Positions 35,833-45,990 of a stretch of 64,000 bases of DNA are shown in pieces. Source of the DNA: Hyphomicrobiales bacterium (lineage in GTDB: Bacteria > Pseudomonadota > Alphaproteobacteria > Rhizobiales > JAJFHB01); the NCBI GenBank assembly GCA_021775755.1, contig JAJFHE010000033.1:336291-400290 (forward strand). The letters are read 5' to 3'. Every line of letters starts with the position of its first letter. Position 1 is the stretch's first letter. The notes below the pieces were generated by a model, which did no database searches, was not told the DNA's origin, and saw only the letters and a list, made by a program, of their open reading frames with translations. The position numbers and the translations under genes were made by a program.

Positions 35833-35992
35833 GCCGATTGCATGGCATAGACCCGTGGCACATCACAAGCTTCACTTTGCGTGTTGATGAACGACGCGCA
35901 AGTGCATAAAACCGCATGGCTGCCGCCGGCATGACCGGCCGATCTGAAGACCGGCAGCGAACCGAGACGCCATTGCGGAGCAAACCCGGGCC

Positions 35993-36880
35993 ATGAGTTT
36001 AAAATCTAAACTGAGTGCAACCGCCGAAGATATCGACACGCTGCTTTCAGGCATTTTATCGACCGAAACTGCCGCAGCTCCAAATGTCGTGGAAGCGATG
36101 CGTTACTCCGCGATCGCCCAGGGAAAGCGCGTACGTCCGTTCTTCGTGTGCGAAAGCGCTGCCCTCTTCGATGTACCGCGCGCACGGGCACTGAGAGCCG
36201 GCGCCGCGATCGAATGCATTCACTGCTATTCTCTCGTACACGATGACCTGCCGGCGATGGACGATGATGATCTGCGCCGCGGCAGGCCCACAACCCACAT
36301 CGCCTTCGGTGAAGCGCGCGCCATCCTCGCAGGCGACGGGCTCTTGACCATCGCATTCGAGATTGCCTGTGCCGAGGCAACGCACCCCGACCCGGCGGTC
36401 CGCTGCACACTCGTTACAGCGCTTGCCCAGGCCGCGGGCACCGAAGGCATGGTCGGCGGACAAATGCTGGATCTTGAAGCGGAAGAGCAGGAATCCCACG
36501 ACCTCGACCAGATCGTCACACTCCAGGGCCTGAAAACCGGCGCATTGTTCCGTTTCTCCTGTGAAGCGGGCGCCATTCTCGCCGCAGCCCCTGCGTCGGA
36601 CAGGCAGGCCCTCTCGACATTTGCGGACCGGACCGGACTTGCCTTTCAGGTTGCCGACGATCTGCTCGATGCCGAAAGCACGGCGGAAGAACTCGGCAAG
36701 CGCACGCAGAAAGACGCCGCAGCCGGCAAGGCAACGTTTATCGATCTCCTCGGTCTTGAGGGCGCGCGGGCGCGGGCGAACGAACTCGTAACCGAAGCCT
36801 GCGACGCATTGGCACCGTTCGGCGACAAGGCTGAAACCCTGCGCGAGGCCGCGCGTTTCATGGTGGAGCGTAAGAACTGA
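35993..36880 (+). CDS. ispA: Farnesyl diphosphate synthase
   Basis: A 295-residue trans-isoprenyl diphosphate synthase. AQGKRVRPFFVCES opens the fold. The first aspartate-rich motif is LVHDDLPAMDDDDLRRGRPT with the bulky residue pattern of short-chain synthases, and the second is FQVADDLLDAEST. It condenses DMAPP/IPP to geranyl and farnesyl diphosphate. The next gene starts at the base after its stop. Confidence 0.93.
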   Translation: MSLKSKLSATAEDIDTLLSGILSTETAAAPNVVEAMRYSAIAQGKRVRPFFVCESAALFDVPRARALRAGAAIECIHCYSLVHDDLPAMDDDDLRRGRPTTHIAFGEARAILAGDGLLTIAFEIACAEATHPDPAVRCTLVTALAQAAGTEGMVGGQMLDLEAEEQESHDLDQIVTLQGLKTGALFRFSCEAGAILAAAPASDRQALSTFADRTGLAFQVADDLLDAESTAEELGKRTQKDAAAGKATFIDLLGLEGARARANELVTEACDALAPFGDKAETLREAARFMVERKN

Positions 36881-37492
36881 ATGGCAAAGATTTCATGCGT
36901 TGAGAGCCTGAGAGAGCTTTACAAGGCACCTGTTGAGCGGGCGCAGCGCAAGGTACTGGATCACATCGACGAGCACTGTGCGCGTTTCATCTCGCTCTCT
37001 CCATTCTGCATTCTCGGCACACAGGGAGCCGCTGGCGACGCCGACGTTTCACCGCGCGGCGATGGGCCGGGCTTTATCGCGGTACTGGACAGCAAGCACA
37101 TTGCGCTGCCCGACCGGCCGGGCAACAACCGGCTCGACAGCCTTGAGAACATTCTTGCAAACCCGACCGTGGGTCTTTTGTTCCTGATCCCCGGCGTCCA
37201 GGAAACGTTGCGCATCAACGGGATCGCGGCGATCCACGACGATGATGATTTGCGGGGTCATTTCGAGGTTTCCGGGAGACAACCGGCCACTGTCATGAAA
37301 ATTGAGGTGCGCGAGGCCTATCTCCACTGCGCAAAATCGATCATGCGCTCGCATCTTTGGGACGCCGATGCGCGGCTCGACCGTTCCGAGCTGCCGAGCA
37401 TGAACAAAATGATCCAGGATCAGGTCGGCTCGAACGACCCGCCCGAATCCCAGGAAGAAATGATCGAGCGCTACAAAGCGGTGCTCTACTAA
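36881..37492 (+). CDS. Pyridoxamine 5'-phosphate oxidase-fold (FMN) protein
   Basis: A 203-residue protein of the MSMEG_1061-like PPOX class. FISLSPFCILGTQGAAGDAD, VSPRGDGPGFIAVLD, LPDRPGNNRLDSLENILANP and VGLLFLIPGVQETLRINGIA match the flavin-binding split barrel of that family. It probably binds FMN; the reaction is unknown. It starts immediately after ispA and is likely translationally coupled to it. Confidence 0.87.
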   Translation: MAKISCVESLRELYKAPVERAQRKVLDHIDEHCARFISLSPFCILGTQGAAGDADVSPRGDGPGFIAVLDSKHIALPDRPGNNRLDSLENILANPTVGLLFLIPGVQETLRINGIAAIHDDDDLRGHFEVSGRQPATVMKIEVREAYLHCAKSIMRSHLWDADARLDRSELPSMNKMIQDQVGSNDPPESQEEMIERYKAVLY

Positions 37493-37512
37493 AACATGAG
37501 GCCTGACAGGCA

Positions 37513-38250
37513 ATGGCCTTTCTTGGCCGGAGAGTTGGCGTGGTCATCCCCGCCCTGGATGAGGAAGCCGCCATCGGCAGCGTCCTTGCCGCAATTCCGG
37601 ACTGGGTCGACCAGATCGTGGTTGCGGACAACGGGTCGTGCGACCGCACACACGAAATCGCGTCGTCTCTTGGTGCCACTGTCGTGATCGAGCCGGAGCG
37701 CGGCTATGGAGGCGCCTGCCTGCGCGGCATCGCTGCCTTGCGCAATATCGACACCGTCGTCTTCATCGACGCCGATAACAGCGATTACCCCGAAGACATG
37801 GGTGAACTCGTCGAGCCCATTGCAAGCGGCACGGCGCATCTGACGATCGGCACACGCACCTTACGCAAGCCGTCTTTACGTGCGCTCAGCGTGCAGCAAC
37901 GCTTCGGCAACTGGCTCGCCACACTTCTTATCCAGCGGATCTGGCGGCACAGCTATACCGATCTTGGGCCCTACCGGGCTATTTCCCACGACGCGCTGCA
38001 GAAGATTGCCATGACAGACCGCAAGTATGGATGGACCGTACAGATGCAGATCCGCGCCATTGAGCATGGCCTCGACATCATCGAGGTTCCAGTGCGCTAC
38101 CGTCGACGCATCGGGCGGTCCAAGATATCGGGAACGGTAGGCGGGGTGCTGCGCGCCGGACACGGCATTCTCGGCGTCATTTTTCATTCTGCGCTGGCAA
38201 GAAGACGGTTTCGGTCCGCCGACCGCGGGACGCCGTCACCGCCAGCGTGA
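37513..38250 (+). CDS. Family 2 glycosyltransferase (polyprenyl-phosphate type)
   Basis: A 245-residue GT-A enzyme. GVVIPALDEEAAIGSVLAAI binds the nucleotide sugar, IVVADNGSCDRTHEIA and VFIDADNSDYPEDM carry the metal aspartates, and TDLGPYRAISHDAL and RRRIGRSKISGTVGG are typical of dolichyl-phosphate mannose synthase-like enzymes. No membrane anchor is seen, only a mildly hydrophobic C-terminal helix. Third gene of the ispA operon, 20 bp after the PPOX gene, which links polyprenyl supply with a likely polyprenyl-phosphate-using enzyme. It is convergent with ispG. Confidence 0.85.
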   Translation: MAFLGRRVGVVIPALDEEAAIGSVLAAIPDWVDQIVVADNGSCDRTHEIASSLGATVVIEPERGYGGACLRGIAALRNIDTVVFIDADNSDYPEDMGELVEPIASGTAHLTIGTRTLRKPSLRALSVQQRFGNWLATLLIQRIWRHSYTDLGPYRAISHDALQKIAMTDRKYGWTVQMQIRAIEHGLDIIEVPVRYRRRIGRSKISGTVGGVLRAGHGILGVIFHSALARRRFRSADRGTPSPPA

Positions 38251-38260
38251 ACGAGGACTG

Positions 38261-39496
38261 TCAGCTACCCGCTTCGCCGTAGCGCTTTTCGATGTAGTCC
38301 TCGACAATGTCCTTGAACTGCTCAGCCAGATTTTGACCGCGAAGGGTCATGGCCTTCTTGCCATCGATAAAGACCGGTGCTGCCGGCTGTTCGCCTGTGC
38401 CGGGCAGCGAAATACCGATATCGGAATGCTTGCTCTCCCCGGGTCCATTGACGATGCACCCCATTACCGCGAGCTGCAGATCCTCAAATCCGTCATAGCG
38501 TTCGCGCCACGCCGGCAGCCGCATGCGGATGTGCGACTGAATGTCTTTGGCCAGCTCCTGAAACGTCGTCGATGTCGTGCGCCCGCATCCCGGACACGCC
38601 GTCACCATCGGCATGAAGGAGCGCAGCCCCATCGACTGCAAAATCTCCTGCGCAACGACGACCTCCTGCGTCCGGTCGCCGCCCGGTTCCGGTGTCAGCG
38701 ATACACGGATCGTGTCGCCAATGCCTTCCTGCATCAAAATCGACAGCGCCGCGGTTGACGCGACAATACCCTTCGAGCCCATGCCGGCTTCGGTGAGACC
38801 GAGATGCAGTGCATGGTCGCAGCGCGAACCGAGCATGCGGTAGACGGTCACCAGATCCTGCACATTCGAGACCTTGGCGGAGAGAATAATGTGGTCGCGC
38901 GCAAGGCCCAGTTCTTCCGCCCGTTCGGCCGAAATGAGAGCCGACTGCACAATTGCCTCATGCGTCACCGCACGCGCATCCAACGGCGCATCGGACCGTG
39001 CATTTTCATCCATCAGCCGCGTCAGAAGTTCCTGATCGAGGCTGCCCCAGTTAACGCCGATGCGAACTGGCCGGTCGTACTTCGCCGCCAGCTCGATCAT
39101 CGTCGCAAACTGCTTGTCGCGCTTTTCGCGGAAACCCACATTGCCTGGATTGATACGGTATTTCTGCAGCGCCTCCGCGCAGGCCGGATGGTCGGTGAGA
39201 AGTTTGTGGCCGATATAGTGGAAATCGCCCACCAGTGGCACCGTGACGCTCATTGCATCGAGCTTTTCGCGAATGTGGGGCACGGCTGCGGCGGCATCGT
39301 CGCGGTCGACGGTGACCCGTACAAGCTCTGAACCCGCACGCGCGAGAGCCGCAACCTGAACAACCGTCGCATCGATATCCGCCGTATCCGTGTTGGTCAT
39401 AGACTGCACGACGACCGGGGCGTTGCCGCCTACTTTAACACCGTCTATATCGACGCCGACGGAGCGACGGCGCGCACTTGTTCCAATGTCGAACAT
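38261..39496 (-). CDS. ispG: 4-hydroxy-3-methylbut-2-enyl diphosphate synthase (IspG/GcpE)
   Basis: A 411-residue MEP-pathway enzyme. It has a TIM-barrel N-terminal part ([34 protein letters not shown]) and a C-terminal 4Fe-4S domain with [25 protein letters not shown] and the glutamate ligand after the third cysteine. It converts MEcPP to HMBPP, upstream of ispA across the converging operon. ATG 39496 ([13 protein letters not shown]) is preferred; a GTG at 39535 gives a longer form. Confidence 0.94.
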   Translation of the reverse strand: MFDIGTSARRRSVGVDIDGVKVGGNAPVVVQSMTNTDTADIDATVVQVAALARAGSELVRVTVDRDDAAAAVPHIREKLDAMSVTVPLVGDFHYIGHKLLTDHPACAEALQKYRINPGNVGFREKRDKQFATMIELAAKYDRPVRIGVNWGSLDQELLTRLMDENARSDAPLDARAVTHEAIVQSALISAERAEELGLARDHIILSAKVSNVQDLVTVYRMLGSRCDHALHLGLTEAGMGSKGIVASTAALSILMQEGIGDTIRVSLTPEPGGDRTQEVVVAQEILQSMGLRSFMPMVTACPGCGRTTSTTFQELAKDIQSHIRMRLPAWRERYDGFEDLQLAVMGCIVNGPGESKHSDIGISLPGTGEQPAAPVFIDGKKAMTLRGQNLAEQFKDIVEDYIEKRYGEAGS

Positions 39497-39598
39497 GATG
39501 TTCCGTTGTCTGCTGCTGCTTGGCGTCTTTTGCACCTACTTGCGCCCTCACGCAAGCAATGAAGCGTTACCATGACAGGCCGGTGACATGGAAACAAG

Positions 39599-39864
39599 TA
39601 ATACCAAGGGCGGCAGTTATTGACCCATTTCATGGGCCATTCCGGCTCGCTCGACGAGGCGCGGGCCGCAGTGCGATACGGTGTATAGGACAAGGCCCGC
39701 AACGTGGTCGACGGGCCGGAATGGCCCACCGCAGGCCGGGTGCTTTTGCCCTCCCGCAGCGTTGCGTACAGCTTACGGTACCTGTACCGCGGCGCAGTAC
39801 GCGCCTTGCCGGAGGGTAAAATCATCCCGGTGAAACGGGTCAATAACTGCCGCCCTTGGTATTA
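39599..39864. mobile_element. MITE-like inverted-repeat element, full copy
   Basis: A 266-bp element ending in perfect 28-bp terminal inverted repeats (39599-39626 and 39837-39864; each arm begins TAATACCAAGGGCGGCAGTT read inward). Inside are further nested dyads: GGGCCATTCCGGC near 39635 pairs with GCCGGAATGGCCC near 39715, and GAGGGTAAAAT near 39812 pairs with a sequence around 39750. No transposase is encoded. A second copy, inverted, starts at 63849. The element fills most of the spacer between divergent ispG and the EamA gene. Confidence 0.75.
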
Positions 39865-39996
39865 CGGATTTGCTTCCAAAAGATGACTGTGCCACTGCTT
39901 CGCAGCGGATTATTCATGAGTCCACGACCTGGGCCGTATCCGTGGGAGACTGAGAGCATCCGGTCAGACAGGGCCGCTGTGAAAGAAAGGGACAAT

Positions 39997-40896
39997 GTGG
40001 GTGGAGTGTCTTCCCGCCTTCGCAGTCAGTCACCGCGGCGCGGTATCGTGCTCATGGTGCTCGGCATCGGTCTGATCTCCATCAACGATGCACTTACAAA
40101 GTGGGCCCTTGAGGCTCTTCCAGTGGGCGAAGCGATATTCATTCGCGGGCTGTTTGCTCTGTTCTGCATCGCCGCTGTCCTGCCTCGTTTCGGCGGCATA
40201 TCGGTGCTGGCTTGGGGAAGTGCCAGAGCTCATGCGGTTCCAGCCATGTGCTTTACCGCGGGGATTTTTGCGTTTGTCATTTCACTGTCGCTCATGCCGC
40301 TTGCGATCGCCTCGGTGATGGTGTTCACCAGCCCGCTCTTTGTAACCGCGTTTGCCCCCTTGTTGCTGGGTGAGCGTGTCGGTTGGTGGCGAAGGGGCGC
40401 GGTCATTGCCGGATTTGTCGGCGCTGCGATCGTCGTGCAGCCGGGCGGCGCGACGTTCTCCTGGGTGTTTCTTCTGCCTTTGCTGGCGGCGTTCCTCGAT
40501 GCGTTGCGGGAGATATCGATCCGCCGCGTCATCGGTCGCGAGACTTCGCTTTCGCTCCTGTTCACGTCCCTCACCGCGGTAACCGCGGCCAGCCTTTTCA
40601 CTGCGCCGCTTGGCTGGCTTTCACCCGGCTGGCAGCCTCTTGGGCTGCTGGCACTGGCAGGCGTCTGTCTGAGCGGCGGGCTGTTTCTTATGATTGAGGC
40701 GATCCGCGTTGCCGATGTCTCGGTTGTCTCGCCGTTCAAGTACTCCGCAGTGATCTGGGCGGCGCTACTCGGCTTCCTCATTTGGGGTCATGTTCCCACA
40801 CTGAGCGTGATCGCCGGAGCCGGCATGATCGTCTCCGGTGGCCTTGTAATTCTGTACCGTGAACGAATTCGCCCATCCAGAGCCGGCGGAGTGTGA
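39997..40896 (+). CDS. EamA/DMT-superfamily permease
   Basis: About 299 residues with ten hydrophobic helices and two EamA repeats: IVLMVLGIGLISINDALTKW opens the first, IASVMVFTSPLFVTAFAPLL and GERVGWWRRGAVIAGFVGA close it, and VVSPFKYSAVIWAALLGFLI lies in the second. It is similar to RhaT/YdcZ-type exporters; the substrate is unknown. I use GTG 39997 after AAAGGGACAAT; ATG 39916 would add 27 mostly charged residues. It begins shortly after the inverted-repeat element. Confidence 0.82.
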   Translation: MGGVSSRLRSQSPRRGIVLMVLGIGLISINDALTKWALEALPVGEAIFIRGLFALFCIAAVLPRFGGISVLAWGSARAHAVPAMCFTAGIFAFVISLSLMPLAIASVMVFTSPLFVTAFAPLLLGERVGWWRRGAVIAGFVGAAIVVQPGGATFSWVFLLPLLAAFLDALREISIRRVIGRETSLSLLFTSLTAVTAASLFTAPLGWLSPGWQPLGLLALAGVCLSGGLFLMIEAIRVADVSVVSPFKYSAVIWAALLGFLIWGHVPTLSVIAGAGMIVSGGLVILYRERIRPSRAGGV

Positions 40897-41089
40897 GCGG
40901 GCCGTGCATTGTGCAGGGTTCTCAACGCGCTGAAATAAAACGGGTTTTTTCATTTAACCATGTAGTGCGAAGGCGGGTGCCCACGCGACCAAGACCCTTT
41001 GCAGACGACCGCTCTTGAGTCATTATAGCGTCAACAAAAAACAATAAGTGTAGAGCGGGATAACTCAGGACGTGCACACTAGGGCGGAA

Positions 41090-43432
41090 ATGCGCTTGGC
41101 GCAGCGCCTGCGGGCGTTTGCTTTTGCTGCATTGGTATTCTGCGGCGGCGTGTTAGCTGTGCCCGCCGTGCAGGCCCAGGACGAGGGCCATATCACCGTC
41201 ACGCTTACTGAAGAACGCAGCATCCGCGATATCGCGAAACAGTATCTCGGCGACAGCGATCTGTGGCCGGAAATTCTCCGCGCCAACGGCTTGACGAGCA
41301 TCATCGACCTGCGGCCGGGCCAGTCGCTGCAGGTTCCCGTGTCGCTGATCACGGCAGCCGACAGCGCACTGCGCCGGGCACTCGTTAAGATCCAGGAAGC
41401 CAACAAGGCCGGTGCCCAGCTGTTCGCCCCGGTACAAATCGAACAGGCCATCGACTATCGCGACGATGCCCTGGTCCGGCGCGGCGAAGGAGTTTGGGAA
41501 GAAACGCTGTCGCTTGCGGAGCAATCGGAAGTCAGCGCCGTTGAGGCGAGAGATGTTTCAGAGACCAACCGTGACCAGGCGGCCGAGGCCCGCCTCTCCG
41601 ACCGGCAGGGTGATGTCGAAGGCCAGCAGCCGCGCGATTTGACCTGGGGCGAGCGGCCGCTCAACTCCATCCTGATCGAGGAGGAAAAGGTCCGCACCCT
41701 GTCGCGATCTACCGCGCAGATCACCTTCCGCGACGCGAGCCGTCTGCGTTTAAACGCCAACTCGCAGGCCGTCATTCAGCGCATGCGGGTTGATCCCCTG
41801 AACAACCGCGAAGAGGCGCGGGTGTCTCTGGTGGAGGGTGATTTTTATGCGTTGCTTGCAGGCGACGGCAACCGGCAGCAGTTCCAGGTCGATATACCTG
41901 AAATCGACGCCCGCATTGATTCTGGAAACTTCTGGGTGAGCCACGGCGAAGACGGTGCCCGCTTCACAAACTACGACGACAAACCCGTTGAGGTGCAGGC
42001 GCACGGCGAAACCGTCATGCTCGGCCGCAACGAGGGCACCGTGGTGAGGCCTGGAGAAACGCCTGACGACAGCACCAGCGTGCTGCCGCAGCCCGCACTT
42101 GTGAGCCCCGACGATGACGGCGTGTACTTCTCCGGCGCCATTAAGCTCACATGGAACGACGTCCCGCGCGCACAGGGCTATTGGCTGGAAGTGGCCCATG
42201 ATCCAGGCTTTGGCCGGATGGTGCACAGCCGCTGGGGCTTGTTCGATACGGGATTTGAAGATGAGACTTTTCCTCCCGGCCAGTACTACTGGCGCATTGC
42301 GGCCCTCGACTCAGCCGGCCTGCCCGGCGCGCGCAGTGCGATCTGGCGCTTTGATGTGCGCGTTGACACCGATCCCCCGTACCTGCGCATCCAAAGTCCC
42401 GTTGAGGGCGATGTTCTGCGCGACGCCACGATTGATGTCACGGGCGAAAGCGAAGCCGATGCCGCGGTGACGATAAACGGCGTGCCCGCCGAGCTCGATA
42501 CGCAGGGCGCTTATGCGTATGCCCTGACCCCCGAAGTTGGAGACAATGCCGTCGTCATCGTTTCACGCGACCCGGCCGGCAACGAAACCAGCAAGACACT
42601 CAACTTCGTCTACATGCCCGATCGCGAGTTGTCCGCGCTTTTCGACGACGATATCCCGGCAACCGGTCGCGATCATTTTCTCACCGGAAACAACGTGTTG
42701 TCGCTTGCCGGCGAGACCGCTGAAAACGCCCAGCTTGTTGTTCTCACCGAAACCGGCGATCTGCGCACGACAGCCTATGCCGACGGTGCCGGCAGGTTTA
42801 CGCTCAACGTTCCCATGGAGGCGGAGAGCGAAAGCTTTGCCCTTCAGATCATTGCGCCGTCCGGCCTCACATCCGAACAGGCGCTTTCGGCAACCATCGA
42901 CAAGACACCGCCCAATGTCGGGCTGTCCGCGCCGGTCCCCCGTGTTGTGGCGGAGGGCCTGCTCGTTCTTGAGGGCTCGCTCGAAGACGGCGCAACACTG
43001 ACCCTCAACGGCAACGCCGTTACCGTCAACGAGGGGGCCTACGCGGTCGAGGTGGAACTGCGTCCCGGCGCCAACCTCCTGGAATTTGTCGCGACCGACG
43101 CGGTTGGCAATGTGAAGATCGAGAAATGGGTGTCGCGCGTTGACAACGCGCCGCCGGAACTGGTGCGCCACGTCATTACACCGAATGAGCGCGGCGACAA
43201 TACGATGCTGACCGTTCAGGTTTTCGCCGAGGACGATTCCGGTCTCGTCAAGGTCGCGCCTTTCTCCATTGTCGCCGGCGGCCAGACCTACACCGGCTAT
43301 ATGCGCTACAACCGGGCGATGCGGGGGTATCAGGGCAGCGTTGAAGTTCCCGCTGTCTCGGCCGGCGACGCGGCGCTTGCCCGGGTGGAGCTTCAGGACC
43401 ACGCTGGTAACAGTCAAGTGTTTGAGTTTTAA
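41090..43432 (+). CDS. Envelope protein with LysM, FecR and Ig-like domains
   Basis: About 780 residues. A Sec signal peptide (1-29, ending AVQA) is followed by a LysM-like module (about 34-84: ERSIRDIAKQYLGDSDLW, LRPGQSLQVP), a helical stretch, a FecR-type beta domain (about 195-320: AQITFRDASRLRLNANSQAV, VSLVEGDFYALL), a fibronectin-like segment (YWLEVAHDPGF, PPGQYYWRIAALD) and three or more Ig-like modules with PPNVGLSAP and DPAGNETSK repeats. It should be periplasmic and bind peptidoglycan through LysM. First gene of the four-gene operon with two PKD proteins and a cyclase. A GTG at 41072 is an alternative start. Confidence 0.82.
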   Translation: MRLAQRLRAFAFAALVFCGGVLAVPAVQAQDEGHITVTLTEERSIRDIAKQYLGDSDLWPEILRANGLTSIIDLRPGQSLQVPVSLITAADSALRRALVKIQEANKAGAQLFAPVQIEQAIDYRDDALVRRGEGVWEETLSLAEQSEVSAVEARDVSETNRDQAAEARLSDRQGDVEGQQPRDLTWGERPLNSILIEEEKVRTLSRSTAQITFRDASRLRLNANSQAVIQRMRVDPLNNREEARVSLVEGDFYALLAGDGNRQQFQVDIPEIDARIDSGNFWVSHGEDGARFTNYDDKPVEVQAHGETVMLGRNEGTVVRPGETPDDSTSVLPQPALVSPDDDGVYFSGAIKLTWNDVPRAQGYWLEVAHDPGFGRMVHSRWGLFDTGFEDETFPPGQYYWRIAALDSAGLPGARSAIWRFDVRVDTDPPYLRIQSPVEGDVLRDATIDVTGESEADAAVTINGVPAELDTQGAYAYALTPEVGDNAVVIVSRDPAGNETSKTLNFVYMPDRELSALFDDDIPATGRDHFLTGNNVLSLAGETAENAQLVVLTETGDLRTTAYADGAGRFTLNVPMEAESESFALQIIAPSGLTSEQALSATIDKTPPNVGLSAPVPRVVAEGLLVLEGSLEDGATLTLNGNAVTVNEGAYAVEVELRPGANLLEFVATDAVGNVKIEKWVSRVDNAPPELVRHVITPNERGDNTMLTVQVFAEDDSGLVKVAPFSIVAGGQTYTGYMRYNRAMRGYQGSVEVPAVSAGDAALARVELQDHAGNSQVFEF

Positions 43433-43474
43433 TCGTAATATTGCAACGTACGGGTAAATATCAGGGACGGTATT

Positions 43475-45988
43475 GTGCTAGGTGACATAACAAGAACAAT
43501 AATCGTGGCTGCACTCTTCGTGGGAGCCGCTGCCGGGTTTCCGGCGTTGGCGGCCGAAGAGCCCCTGCTCATAACCTACGGTCGCGACGCCGCGACACTT
43601 GAGGGCGATCACGATCATCGCCTCGTGATCTTTGTGAGCGTGCCCGAAGACCACGCCGCTCCCGTCCATCTGAGAGTGTTCGATCCTGACACGGGCGGCA
43701 CCTTCGACACCGCCTACGGCGCCTGGAACGACAGCAAGACCCGGTTTGCGGTCTTTGCCGGACCCGGCGCCTTTGCCATGCCCGAAAATCGCGATGCCGT
43801 GCCGCCGCCAGGTGGTGAACTGATCGCGGAGCGGACATTTGCATGGAACCGGTCCGTCGACGGTACCTGGATTACGCTCGCCACCCTCGATCCCGCGCAA
43901 GGAGACCTGGTGCACGACCGCCGTGTCTTCCGGCTTGTTGTAGAGGGTACCGCCGGCGACGACGGCAATGTCTATGCGGTTGCGGCGAGCGCCAGCGAAG
44001 ATGAAAATGTCGATGTTCCGGACGCCCGGTTGTACTCGTTCCGCCCGACCTTCCGCGTGCTGGATGACGACCTCTTCAGCGAATTGCGCTTCATTGTGCC
44101 GAACGGAGTCGATGAACTCACCGTGTTCAACTTCGATGCCGCATTCGCCACGATGACGTTCACGACGCAGTTCCGCACCGTTCCGCTGCGCGCTTCCGGC
44201 CAGGGGGTGTGGGACTATGCCAAGGTCGCGATCGAGGAGCGCGACCGCGGAAACGTTGCGGCGGTGACAATTCAGGGCGGCGACGAACTTCCCAACGATG
44301 TGACGATATTCGTTGCAACATCGAACAACCGTTTCGTTCCGATGGACGTGCCGCCCTTGCGGTGGCCCGGCAACACGCGGCCATCGGCGGGCTACACATC
44401 AACCCCCAATGACTGCCATGCCGTCAACTTCGATGTGCGCGATGCACAGGACGCCAACGGCGATGATCTGACCTATCTGTGGTATTTTCCAGGCGGCAAG
44501 ATCGTCTCCGGCGGCAGCGTGACACACGCATTCGGCACGGTGGGGACCCATCCTGTCCGGCTTGAGGTTATCGATGCGTCCGGTGTTGTCGGAAATGGCT
44601 GGGCGGAAAATTTCGAGATCACCATCAAGGCGCCGCCCGTCGCCCATGCCATGGCGCCCCTGATTGCCGCTCTAGGCGAACCGGTCCGTCTCGACGGCAC
44701 GCGCTCTTACTCGGACGGTTACGACATCGCGCGGTTTTCCTGGCGGCTGAGCGATGGCAGCACGCATGAAGGCGCCTATATTAATCATGCGTTCCGCACC
44801 ATTGGTTCGCACACGATCGGATTGAGCGTCGTCGACGCCGCCGACCACCCCTGCAACGGCGACGGCACGGAGCGGTTGCTGCGTGTCAATGCAAGGCCGG
44901 TGGCCGTCGCGGGCGAAGACCTGCATGTGGCAACAGGCGAGATATTCCGTCTTGACGCCGGCGCCAGCGCCGACCCCGACGGCGAAGCGCTCGGATTTGC
45001 GTGGGATCTCGGCGATGGCGCACGTACCGACGGCCCGGTCGTCGAGCACAGTTACGCCGCTCCCGGCATCTATCACGTCCGCCTCAATGCGGACGATGCA
45101 ACCGGGGTGTCGAACCGCGCCGGTCTCGATGTTGCCCGTGTCGTCGTGAATGCGCCGCCGGTTGCCGAAGTCGAGGCACCGCAAAGTGCTTTCACCGGCG
45201 AAGTGATGACGTTCGATGCCCGCGGGTCTCACGACCCCGACGGCTCTATCGCGTCTTACCGCTGGCGCTTCGGCGATGGCTCGGAAAAGTCCGGCGCCGT
45301 TGTCACTCATGCCTATTTCGCGCCGGGTAAATACGACGTCGCCTTGCGCGTGGAAGACGGCTCTCAGCTTGCAAATGGCATCGCTTTCGATCAGATGTCG
45401 GTGACCGTGCGCGATGCAGCGAACACACCGCCCGTTGCCGCCGCCGGGGCTGACATGATTGCAGCGGTTGGAGAGATCGTATCCTTCGACGGATCCGCCT
45501 CCGCCGATCCCGACGGCAATATCGTCGCGTATCACTGGAATTTCGAACCGGGTGGCGAGGCGACATCGGTTGTGGCGCAATACACGTTTCTGCAGGCCGG
45601 CGACTATGATGTCGAACTGACCGTGCACGACAATTCCGGCAAGCCCAACGCCGCGGCGACCGATACGGTGCGCGTCCGTGTTGTCGTGCCTGAAAACGAT
45701 ACGCCGATCGCCCGTATAGGCGCCGACATCACCGCGGAGGTCGGCCAGATCGTGACATTCGATGCCTCCGCATCGCGCGACCCGGACGGCAATGTCGTTG
45801 CCTATGCCTGGGAGTTCGGCGATGGCGCGAAGGGTTGGGGAGTGTCGCCCGCATACACCTACTTCGCCGAGGGCGTTTATCGCGTAACGGTGACGGTGAC
45901 GGACGATTCAGAATTCATCGGTACCGCGGCCGACAGCCTGACCGTTGTGGTCCTGCCGTCGAGCGGCGCGCAGACGGAGGAGCAGTGA
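43475..45988 (+). CDS. Secreted PKD-repeat protein (six repeats)
   Basis: An 837-residue protein with a signal peptide (about 1-27, ending PALAA). Residues about 28-300 form an N-terminal domain shared with the next gene (EEPLLITYGRDAATLEGDHD; LPNDVTIFVATSNNR). I do not recognise it. From residue 302 six PKD-type repeats follow, each ending near a hydrophobic valine strand and NAPP-like linker; typical cores are DPDGSIASYRWRFGDGSEKS and YFAPGKYDVALRVED. No membrane anchor or sorting motif is seen. PKD repeats normally serve as extracellular spacers or adhesive arms. GTG start with AGGGACGG upstream, 42 bp after the FecR gene. Confidence 0.85.
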   Translation: MLGDITRTIIVAALFVGAAAGFPALAAEEPLLITYGRDAATLEGDHDHRLVIFVSVPEDHAAPVHLRVFDPDTGGTFDTAYGAWNDSKTRFAVFAGPGAFAMPENRDAVPPPGGELIAERTFAWNRSVDGTWITLATLDPAQGDLVHDRRVFRLVVEGTAGDDGNVYAVAASASEDENVDVPDARLYSFRPTFRVLDDDLFSELRFIVPNGVDELTVFNFDAAFATMTFTTQFRTVPLRASGQGVWDYAKVAIEERDRGNVAAVTIQGGDELPNDVTIFVATSNNRFVPMDVPPLRWPGNTRPSAGYTSTPNDCHAVNFDVRDAQDANGDDLTYLWYFPGGKIVSGGSVTHAFGTVGTHPVRLEVIDASGVVGNGWAENFEITIKAPPVAHAMAPLIAALGEPVRLDGTRSYSDGYDIARFSWRLSDGSTHEGAYINHAFRTIGSHTIGLSVVDAADHPCNGDGTERLLRVNARPVAVAGEDLHVATGEIFRLDAGASADPDGEALGFAWDLGDGARTDGPVVEHSYAAPGIYHVRLNADDATGVSNRAGLDVARVVVNAPPVAEVEAPQSAFTGEVMTFDARGSHDPDGSIASYRWRFGDGSEKSGAVVTHAYFAPGKYDVALRVEDGSQLANGIAFDQMSVTVRDAANTPPVAAAGADMIAAVGEIVSFDGSASADPDGNIVAYHWNFEPGGEATSVVAQYTFLQAGDYDVELTVHDNSGKPNAAATDTVRVRVVVPENDTPIARIGADITAEVGQIVTFDASASRDPDGNVVAYAWEFGDGAKGWGVSPAYTYFAEGVYRVTVTVTDDSEFIGTAADSLTVVVLPSSGAQTEEQ

Positions 45989-45990
45989 TC

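Noticed and set aside
39599..39864. Target-site duplication around the inverted-repeat element
   Set aside because: TA flanks both ends of this copy, but the second copy at 63849 is preceded by TC, so a TA duplication is not supported.
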